A DNA stretch of 64,000 nt from Cudoniella acicularis (lineage: Eukaryota; Ascomycota; Leotiomycetes; Helotiales; Helotiaceae), in NCBI GenBank assembly GCA_013054445.1, contig JAAMPI010000055.1, positions 1 to 64,000 on the forward strand. Direction: 5' to 3'. The notes below the pieces were generated by a model. It saw nothing but the letters and a program-made list of their open reading frames with translations. It had not been told where the DNA came from and did not search any database. Positions within the stretch are counted from its first letter, which is position 1, and each line of letters opens with the position of its first letter. A program made the position numbers and the translations under genes. This document shows positions 43,890 to 53,550 of this stretch, one piece after another.

Positions 43890-45544
43890 TGCGGACTCTG
43901 ATTTCAAAGTTGCTTTATGTGCAACATTAAATGCATTTATTTTCCCTGCTCTGTGATAACTTATATCTTCGTTCCCCCGTTCACACCCGGTATCCTGCCT
44001 TTCTCAAGCTGCTCCCGCACCTTCTGAGAAACCTCCTCCCACCCATCCTCCACCGCCTTCTCCGCATCATGCGCCCACAAATGATAACTGTCCAGCACCC
44101 CCTTACTTTTACTTTTACTTTCACCTTCACTTCCCCGTTTCTCTATCCGCAATAAACGACTTCCCACTTCCCACTTCCCACTTCCCACAACCTTCCCTTC
44201 TTCTATCGATTCTAAGAAAGCTTCACCTGAATAACTAGGTAATTACTAACTAGCCCACACTATAGTAGACTGCGCAACAAAACATATGCACCTCTAACCT
44301 CAATGCCTTATCGAGACACCCACTCACCCACTTACCAGCCACTTTAACAGCCTAGTCTTTCTTGTGTTTTTGGGTTTTTGTTAAATAAATGAGCTTAATT
44401 TATGAGTTTTGATGCTAGGGGGAGTAATTCGGCGGCTACGGCGAGGGTAGAGGTGAAGAGTAGTAGTGGTTCCAGTACTGTTGCGGTTGCGGTTGTTGGC
44501 GTGGGTGTGGGTATTCGTGCTCAGTTAGACGTCCTAGTTATCTTCAGGTGTTTCCGCGGTTTTTAATTTAGATAGGGTTAAAGAGGAGGAAGAAGTTGGC
44601 GAGGATGAGAATGAAAGCCATGGTTATGGTTACGATGGGGATAGGGGATAGGGGAGAAGAATAATGTGAACGTGAATGGTGTTGTGTATAGTGCTTTAGA
44701 TATGAAGCTGCCGGAGTTGGAGTTGGAGCTGCATTAGACGCAGGGAAATCCGGTTGTGGAGTTGTCGTGATTGAAAATAGAGGACCGCTTAGCGGGTGTA
44801 TTGTTGATCGTTCGCAACACAGTAAAGTAAGGTTTTAGAAGTCCTTTCTTTAGTAAGTGAGTAGAAGTGAGAAGCTTTAAAATGTGACGCAATCACGTCA
44901 AAGCAGAGTGGATTTTGAAATAAAAGTATATAGGTTGAAAACTAACAGCGATTCCGAAAACGGATATATCTCATAGCCGAAGGCCCGAAGAATTCCACCC
45001 CATTTGCAACTAAGTGTCTCCGGAGTCATATTCTACTATTATAATTTAGTTTTTAACTCGTAAGAAGTCAGTAGTTATTAATTATGAATTTTCTTTCCCA
45101 GTATAGGAAGGAATATCTCTGCTTCGTATAAATCGTTGAATTTTCTCTCCGACTATCAGTGCTTCTCCTCCTATGATCACCTCTCCTCGTGTAAATACCT
45201 CCCCTCTCATTGTATAAGTACACATACCTCTCCCAGTGAATACTTTTCACGAAATTTACCTCCCTTTGCTACTATAAAACATGACAGTCAAATCTGACTG
45301 TCCCGAGAACACTAGTGAGATCAAAGCAGACAGGACGTTGAAGTGGTGTGATTCAAGTAAGAATAAGAGCAGAAAGCAGATCATATATACAAATCGACGA
45401 ATGTGGCCCAGTAGTTGAAGAATCCCACGCTTGAGACTCCGCAACAGATTTCTTCTCGATACCTTTCATAAAAGTGAACACTCCGACTAAAGAGCGAGAT
45501 GCAGGATGAAAAGTCAAAGTCTGCTTGACCCATTCATCGCAAGC
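43890..45544. other. Intergenic
   Basis: About 1.65 kb between the methyltransferase end and the ankyrin gene stop. Short frames only. Purine-rich or pyrimidine-rich tracts occur at 44000-44200 and 44570-44660. Nothing recognisable besides the minisatellite at 44159-44186. Confidence 0.4.
44159..44186. repeat. (ACTTCCC)4 minisatellite
   Basis: Four perfect tandem ACTTCCC units, with imperfect related pyrimidine units upstream from about 44100. Confidence 0.9.
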
Positions 45545-48500
45545 TTAATAAGGATGAGATCTCCTCTCAAGAAGCAGCTTCGCAACAGAATCATACCCCT
45601 TACGCATGGCAAAGATTCTGGCATAGGAAAGCGGCGTATGTCCCGCCCTATCTACTGCCACTATACTCGCTCCCTTCTCGAGAAGAAGCCTGACGACACC
45701 TTCTCTCCCAGACCTCTCCTGCTCTACCGCCGAATGTAGCGGGGTTTTCCTACGCCAACATGTTGTGTGGATATTGGCTCTCCTCTCCAGGAGCAGCCGC
45801 ACCATTCCCTCTTTTCCTAAGAAGGCGGCTCGGTGCAGTGCTGTGTACCCAGACAGATCTTTCGCCTCTATATCCGCACCCGCGTCGAGGAGGAGGCTAG
45901 CTGTAGTGGCGAGCCCCTTGCACACTGCCAAATATAGCGCTGTCTCCCCATTCTTATTCATCGCATGGATATCAGCCCCATGGTCAAGGAGCAACTGGAC
46001 ACCGCCTCCTAGACTTGCTGCCCGATGTAATAACGTTGATTTATCCGTGTCCACCTCGTTGACGTTCGCGCCTTTATCCAGTAGAAGCTCCACTATGGCC
46101 CAGTATTTATTTTCCACAGCCAAGTGTAGCAACATGGAGCTCCTCTCACTGTTCTGTTCAATATTCATGCCTTTGTCGAGAAGGAGTCTTACTATAGCCT
46201 CTTCTCCGTATTCGACTGCCTTGTGAAAAGCCGTCTCTCCATTTTTAGTTCTCGACTGCATATTAGCTCCATTGCGAATTAACAAGTCCACAACTCCTTT
46301 GCGACCACATAGAATCCCCAAATGTAGTGCAGTCCATCCTTGGCTGTCGGTCTGGTCAATATCGGCCCCTTTGTCGATTAGGATTTGGAGTATGACTTCG
46401 TGACCGCTCTTTGTAGCATGGTGAAGGGGTCGCAAGCCATTTTCACAAGTTGAGTTTATATCAGCCTTATTGTCGATTAATTTCCGTACGATTTTTTCGT
46501 AGCCATTCTTTGTAGCACAATGAAGCGCTGGCATTCCATATTTATAACTTGCGTTGATGTTAGCACCGTTACCGATTAAGATTTGCACTATTGATTCGTA
46601 GCCCTTCTGTGTAGCATAATGAAGTGCTCGCATACCACTCTTAGTGCTAGCGTTGATATCGGCGCCTTTATTGATCAGAAATTGCGCCATTGCTTCAAAG
46701 CCGCGATCTGCCGCATAGAGAAGCGCGCTCCAACCCTCTTTATTAGTTGCATTAATATTAGCGCCCTTTTCAAGTAGTAGCTCTGCAGCTTGTGTCCGAT
46801 TGCCGATAACAGAGCAATGAAGTGCTGTGGAGCCCTGCTTATTTTCTGCTTCGATAATGGCTCCGTTCTCAAGTAAAATCCGCGAAATTTCCTGCGTGGA
46901 ATTCCAAATCGCGATATGAAGTGCGGTATCACCCGTGGAGGGATGACTTATATTGACGTTAGCACCGTCACTTATTAGCTTGTGCACGGATGCCGGATCA
47001 CCATTTGCTACTGCCTGCAAGAGCGCGGTTCGAACCGGCGGTCTATGAAAACCCTTTTTCCACTTGCTCTGATGGGGTTCAGGCTCCGTTTGATGTATTA
47101 TTGACGTTTCCTGAGCCAATGGCATCCGCATTAAGGCTATAGAGTCATTGAGCGCTGGGAAGCTCTCAGTCCCTTGATGGCCCCAAAGATTTCTTGATGA
47201 GCCTGCGACCGGCTCATCCTCAAGCTTTGTATGAAACACCTGCACTAGCTTGAGTTTTCCGATGAGCTCATTCGCTAAGTCGTCCGGCAGGTTGGATCTG
47301 AGTAGGGTTTTTGTTATATTCCATATCTCCCCACTCTCGACCGTCTTGTCTTGGTCGACAAGGACCGTCATGAGATTACTGGCTATAAGTTGGAGAGTAG
47401 TTGGATCCTCTGAAATCAAGATATCCCTGGATGACGTGAATGCAGCACGTAGCAGATCTTCCGCTTCCTTGAATCTTCTCTGGTTGCGTAGACACAATGC
47501 CAATGCATTGAGCTTACCGATCGTGTTTGTATGGTTCATACCAAGTCGCGCTGCAGTATCCTCGAATAACTTTCTAGCCTCGCGCGCTTCGGCTTTTTGC
47601 TTCGCTTTTGGATCTAAAATTGAATCCCCAGCGACGGCATTATGTCTGGCAAATGGTCCCGGAACGTATTTGATTCTCTGTCTCTTTGAAACGACTCGTA
47701 CACGCTTGAAGAAAGAAACATCTTGAGTATCTTCAAGCTCCGTTTCGCTAAGCTTTCTCTTCGTGGCCGATCCGGTGGCACCGTTTTGCGGTTTTTGAGG
47801 ACCAAAAAGGACGACGGACGCAAACCCATGCTGACCAAAAGCTGCCTTCGTGTTTCGCCGCAGTGGCGGGATGTTGAGAGGCGCGGGCTCTGTATCTTGG
47901 TATTCCGTGATGCGTCGATACCACATATTACAACTTGTACTATTTTCCCACGTTATTATATATTATGTAACGTAAATTAGTAATTGCTCACCACTGGATA
48001 TCAGAGTCTTGGCAGGCCGTCGACGCAGTATGGCATCTTGGGCAAGTTGTTTGTGTAGACTTATTGTTTGTAGACCCCTTCTCTTGTTTTTCGAAAATCA
48101 AACTCATGTCCACCCTTTGTCCAGGCAAGAAAGACACTTCCCATGGTAGGTCTCTTCGAATCTCCCGTCTAGTAGCATGCTCTTGAATCACGTACTCTTT
48201 GTTAATGACTTTCTTGTGGCCTTGAAGCTTATGGAAACGCAGTTCAAGAACAGCATCGAATGCCTCCCAGGAGCTGATGAATTGCATATGAACGGGAGAA
48301 ATTCGCCCAATTGCGTCTTCAAGCAGGAACGGCTCTTGGACCAATGTCCTCTCAAGAGCACTTGGAAATCCACTGGCTTGAGCGATAACTGCTTTATATG
48401 TTGCAACGTTTATCACGAAGATCCTCTCCATCAAACTTTTGAGTTCGCTGCCAAGTTGCTGAAGCCAATCTAGTCGTAACTTTTCTGCAATCTTTGTGGC

Positions 48501-49135
48501 GATGGTATTACCGGCGGAGATAAGTCGGTTATTCTCCTCGAGGCGGTCTCTTACTTCGATTATAAGGCTCCCTTGTGTTTTCGACGTTTCGTCCGACTCT
48601 GTCAAACGGGCATTCAGCTTCACATCGTTAACTTTGAGTATATTTCTGTGCTGTCTTAGCAAATCCATTCTATAGCTGATCCACAAGAAGGGCAAACTTA
48701 CACACTCGCAGTCGCCAGCAACATGTTAATTGACAAACTATGTGCATTGACCTCGGCCCTAAACCTGTCGAGATCGTCCTTTTTGGTCATCCATTGAATT
48801 TTCCTCGCCGTATCTTTCAAGATGTTCCTGGAGCGCCCTTCACCAAGACTGGCACCATACTTCTTGATCTTCTTTGAGAAAGCATCTATGCAGATTCGGC
48901 AGTCATCAGCCGCTTTTCTGGCGGTATTGAACAGCGCACTGAGTTCAACAGTGCTTTCGCAGCTTCGGGCAAGCAAATCGACTTCCAACAAGGCTCGATC
49001 AAGGCCCCACAATTCGCGAATAACCTCACGGTACTCAGTAGCAGAGCCTCGACTCTCATCAAGGGCCAGGACTAAATCTTTCACAAGAAGACAGACGCTC
49101 AAGATATCGCCGACGGATCCAAAGGTTATCGACAT
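45545..49135 (-). CDS. Ankyrin protein with fungal N-domain, ubiquitin-like domain and zinc ribbon
   Basis: Exons 48702-49135, 47992-48669 and 45545-47939 join in phase to 1168 residues. The N-terminus (MSITFGSVGDILSVCLLVKD) is the helical domain common to fungal STAND-like proteins. A ubiquitin-like fold follows (SSWEAFDAVLELRFHKL ... FLPGQRVDMSLIF). Then a CxxC...CxxC zinc ribbon spans the second intron (TTCPRCHTAS ... QCTSCNMWYRR). A TPR-like helical stretch (KLNALALCLRNQRRFKEAED) precedes about 13 ankyrin repeats, each with G(N/Q)TALHxA-type loops and LLLxxGAxI ends. No NACHT or other NTPase is present. Probably cytosolic, in the self/non-self or stress scaffold class; partner unknown. 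ATG 49135 was chosen because the frame start at 49144 is TTG. Confidence 0.88.
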
Positions 49136-49210
49136 CGCTGACAATAATCTTAGAGCAGCAGAATGGCTAGATGTTACTGGTGATTTGCTGCGAGGAAGAA
49201 ATAAATGTCC

Positions 49211-49440
49211 TGGTGTGATGCCAGCCCGATAACTGCGAGGCTGACGCTATAGAGGGGTGGAGGCGCAGTCGAATCGTTGACCTGTCATATGTAGGCATTA
49301 CCGGGGGCTTTCCAGAATCCAGGGGTGAGGATATTGCAGTGAAGGAGAAACAAAAGTCTTCTTGGTGTGATGTGATGCCAGCCTCATATTTTAACCTCGA
49401 GGCTGACGCTGTCGAGGGCGGAGGCGCAGTTGAATCCCGT
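49211..49440. repeat. Direct imperfect duplication upstream of the ankyrin gene
   Basis: Two copies about 160 bp apart share TGGTGTGATG...CCAGCC, GAGGCTGACGCT and GGAGGCGCAGT blocks (cores 49211-49274 and 49362-49436). Similarity extends left (GAGGAAGAAATAAA against AAGGAGAAACAAAA) and right to CTTTCCAG. It lies directly 5' of the ankyrin gene. Confidence 0.75.
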
Positions 49441-49999
49441 ACCGCTTTCCAGTGCGCCCCGGCCAATCATGCGAAGTGTTGACATCGATATCCGACAGTC
49501 GCAAATGTTTTCGAGAGCCTCAGCCTAACGATGGAAATGATTAGAATTGAAGATTTGTGGGATGAGAGGAGTAGAAATGCTGCGGGGAAAATAAAAGTAT
49601 TTTGTACCTCTCTGAGGGTGTCAATTGCGATCGCACCCTCCTTCTCTGCCTTCTAAGTAGCACGGATCTGAGAAATTGCACGTGATCCAGGACCTGCTTC
49701 CTGCGTTTTATAAGTAGTTATTATTTGAGATTTTGCAACACAATATAAAGAGGATAGACATTGGCGTTGAGTGATAAGTATTTCCACCTTTAAGAAAATC
49801 CACCCTTTCTCAATTGACCAACCATATTTTGATGCTATGTACCCTTCGTAGGCACCTAGAGATTGGGAGCGGATTTGGACAGAAACGCACTCTATCAGTC
49901 AATGGCCATAAAATGTAAAAAGGTGAAAGATGCGCGTCTGAGAAACTTTGAAGCTTGTTGCAATTTGTAAATTGGATGAGAATAAGTGCTATCATCAGC
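49441..49999. other. Intergenic
   Basis: Between the ankyrin gene promoter and the hydrolase stop. No gene or repeat recognised. Confidence 0.4.
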
Positions 50000-51308
50000 T
50001 CAAGCCTCGCCCATGCAATCCTTGATGAATTCCTTGGTATCAAGCAAACACACCCCAGCCTCCTTCAACATCTGATGTGGAAATCCGATAAATCCATGTG
50101 GCGCCCCGGTGTAGATCTTCACCACGCTCCTTCCCCCATACATCGCCCACTTGGCACCCATAACCACACTATCATCGATCAAAGGATCCTCTGTCCCACA
50201 TGTGAAAAGCGCATTTGGAAGCTTACCTCTCAATGGGATGAGGTCTTCGTAGTACGGGGAGACAGTTGGAGCTTTCTTTGCATCAAGTGGCATGTCGGGT
50301 AAGAAAGCGTCTAGGAACTTCGAGGAGACGGAGGAGGGGATAATAGCCGCTAGCGGCATGTTGCGTTGCGCAGGTAGTTTGGTCAAGTCGTAACAGCCAA
50401 AATGGAGGAGCAGACCGCCTGTAAGTCTGAAGTCGGGGTATGTTTTGAGTATATGAAAGATGGCTATGAGCGACAGGTGCGCGCCTGCGGACTAGCATGG
50501 GGAGATTTATTAGTGCATGAGTATTGAAAGAAGTGAATGCAATTTGTGAGAATTCAAAAAATATCAGAAATAGTTATGTGAGTAATCAAAAGAAACTCTA
50601 CTCCTTTTGGAGCAAAGGCTCCAATCAGTCAAATCCCTTAACTTTGTAGAACATCATATATATATAAGCTTCCAGGAGAGTTAAAGAAATATTATCAACA
50701 TACCTCGCCACCAATAAATTTCAATGGTCCCCCATATTCGTTCTCCGAATTCTTGACGAGATATTCGCCTGCATCCATACAGTCTTCTGGGCCTTTGGGA
50801 AATGGGTTTTCTGGGGCGAGTTGGTATCCTAGGGATACAACCGCAAGATCACCGGAATCTGCATAGTACTGAAGGAGTGTGTCTTGAGACTTCTCATTCC
50901 CCAATGTCCACCCACCGCCATGAATATGCATCACCACGCCTTTGCATCCTTTTCGCTCCTCGGCGGTGCTGCGAGTTTTCGGGTACACCAGTCGGCACGG
51001 AATGTCCCTCCCTGGTTCACGAGAAGGGATCTTTATGCCTAGCCCATCAGGCAATACAGTCGGAGCCGGAAAAGCCGTCTTTCCGTCCCATCTCATTTGA
51101 CGATAATTGGCAGCACCAACCTAGATTTGGGACGAAGCGATCAGATCTGGGCTGGTATCATTGGGCAGACAATTGAACTAACCTCATGCCATTGCGGACC
51201 AAGATTGAGCCTCTCAATCAATCCTTGATTAACCTTCTTCGATTGTTCGGAGTTGTTGGCTGGATCAAATTTCGCGGCATCGATAACGATATCGGATTTG
51301 AGAGGCAT
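50000..51308 (-). CDS. Alpha/beta hydrolase, HSL (arylacetamide deacetylase/esterase) type
   Basis: Exons 51183-51308, 50704-51120 and 50000-50491 join in phase to 344 residues. The oxyanion-hole motif HIHGGGWTLG and the nucleophile motif G-E-S-A-G are present; the latter is assembled across the second intron (GGE|SAGAHL). The acid lies in CGTEDPLIDD and the His in TGAPHGFIGF. This is the hormone-sensitive-lipase group of esterases, acting on small esters or xenobiotics. No signal peptide is visible. The second intron is 212 bp, long for this window, and AT-rich. Substrate cannot be assigned. Confidence 0.93.
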
Positions 51309-51596
51309 GATTCGAGTAGTATGAACTTGCCGAGGTCGAGAGCTTGCAATGATTTTCCGGGTTGACAAAGGCGGCCAGACGGTGACTTATAGGTCTTTAA
51401 GATCTGCCCCGCGACTATTTCCTGATAGGGTTATCTGTAACTGCCGTTGTTTGGCGGGGTAGATTTCGGCACGGATCCCGAACGTGATTACTTTGCTTTT
51501 GTCCCACCAAAATACATTTGAACTTTGACTAAAAAGTCCGTGGATATTTTTCAACAAGAATTATTAAATCGAAAACCATAGTTTATATGACAGCCA
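51309..51596. other. Short intergenic stretch
   Basis: Promoter side of the hydrolase gene and 3' side of the membrane-protein gene. No motif recognised. Confidence 0.4.
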
Positions 51597-53060
51597 TCAC
51601 TTTTTAGGAGCCCTTCCTGGAGCTCGCCCGTATGAAGCATATTTGCCGTTCACCGTTTTGCGGGGTTTTTCTAGAGGTTGTGCACCGAATATTTTCGTCT
51701 TTCCGAAGGCGATCAAAGCGAGCATAGCTTTGAAAGGAAGACCTGCGACTGTGCCTAGAGCTTGAATTGGTAATACAAGTGTAGTTGCAGCCCATTCCAC
51801 GACAATACCAGTGAACCCATGGCTCTTCTGCCCATTGTTTGCAGCTGCTGCGGCTAGAGATATAGCGTCATTGAGTCTGGTCTCAAGGTCAAGCAATCTG
51901 GATTCGGTTTGAAAAGCCTGCAAAGTGGCACGTTTTTCGTAACGACGGACTGCACGGTTGAGTGCGTCCAGATCCGGCTGCAGAGTCCTGCGGACTTCTG
52001 TGGTGAGTATGGCTGATTGTTTTCCATTTAGTATTGGTTCGGTCGCTGGAGGAGCTTCAGAAATTGAGTTCCGCGCCTCCAAATCTTCGACCCTTCGAAG
52101 CATGTCTTTCATATCCCCGACAGCCTTCCCATTGCTATTCTCGTATGGGTTATCATTGACGACCCGTTGTAGATATAGTGTTCGGGATTGGATGAGCTTT
52201 GCTAGGTGCGCCATTGGCCGTAACTCTGAAGCCAGCAGGAAAATTGTCAAGTTGTAATTTGAGACAAGCCCTTCGGAAGGCCTGCTCAATTGTCCTCGAA
52301 TTGTGTGCAGCAAATATGCACCAAGTAACGGAAATATGAAACAAGAAAGCAACGCCAAAATCTCATGGGTGTATAATTCGTTTGTAGCTGAAGTGTGTGC
52401 GGAGGGTTTTCGAGAAGGCTTTCGTGCAGGTTCTGTAGGTTTCGCAGTCTCGTTTTCTGGTACTTCGTCCTGCGTAGTTTGTGAAAAGCTCAATGCATTC
52501 TCATCCTCGCTCTCCTCGCCATATATTATGTCTGCTTGGCCGTCTTCGTTCTTCTTTCGAATTGCCTGGGCGGAGTGGTACCAATCCCTAGAGAGGAATC
52601 AGCAATAGCATTGAGCGTGACGAGGAAATACTGACCATGGCAGCCTCACCGACCAGTTCAAGAAAATAGCTGCCAATCCAAGAAGCATAACATCCGTGAT
52701 CACAGAGCTTCCATTCTTAAATAGCATACCTCCGACTGCAGGCAGTAGAGCAAACGCCAGTGGCGCCGAGTGCCAGGCGGAAGAATCATGGCCTGCATCA
52801 TGCCCATCGACACTGGGCTTTGGAAGCAGCAGATCATCCGTCGAGGACTGGAAATTTTTTCGAGCTTCGCTGAGCGAGTAATCCGAAAAGTTGGAGCTTC
52901 TCCTCCTCACATTGGGACTGGGAGTCTCGGGGGCAAAACGGCTTGCTGGTAACCTGCGTCGAAATTGAGATACCTCATCGATTGTAAATGTTCTTCGAAC
53001 CCGGGTTGAACCTCCAGCAGGTGGTATGGCCTTTGTTGAGGATTCATCGCCGTTCGCCAT
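51597..53060 (-). CDS. Conserved fungal membrane protein of unknown function
   Basis: Exons 52636-53060 and 51597-52587 join in phase to 471 residues. The N-terminal 100 residues are polar, Ser/Pro/Arg-rich and probably disordered. Hydrophobic segments follow: APLAFALLPAVGGMLF with ITDVMLLGLAAIFLNW, then an acidic loop (EESEDENAL), EILALLSCFIFPLLGAYLL, and a C-terminal pair near WAATTLVLPIQAL and PFKAMLALIAF. A coiled-coil-like helix (about residues 290-370) separates them. I know this only as a conserved architecture without assigned function; organelle location is not evident. It is preceded by a 490-bp promoter. Confidence 0.8.
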
Positions 53061-53550
53061 CGCGACGCGGTGATGACGACAAGGAAGCGGTCTGCGCGGG
53101 AGTGGAGTTTTGTGGGAATAGCCTGGCGATGAGCAAGGTTCAGGCCCAAGGAATGCTTCTGGCACAACAGCGCCCTGTCATCAGTGTGGCAGACCTAGAT
53201 GTCTTGTGCAGCAATTCGTGTCTAGGTTGCAAAGCTGTAAAGTTGTGCTGTTGTTGAAGATTAAATAAAGTATTGTAATCTTAAGTAATGGTGCATAGAT
53301 TTTCAGCTCTAAATCTAACCCTCACCTCCGTGATGTCATCGTCATACAACTCGCAAACCAGGCACAGACAGAGCTCGCCCCGCGCCTTCCCGCAGATTTT
53401 ATGCAGGGACGCTGAGAGCAAGGGAGGATAAAAGTACCATGGCCCTGAAATCCAACAATGAGCCCTGGCGATAATGACATTATCCCTTCTCATTCTATCT
53501 TTCACGTCACATAAACATAAATTGGTCCCTCATAACGCATCAGAATAATC
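53061..53550. other. Intergenic
   Basis: Promoter of the membrane-protein gene and 3' flank of the next minus-strand gene. Nothing recognised. Confidence 0.4.
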
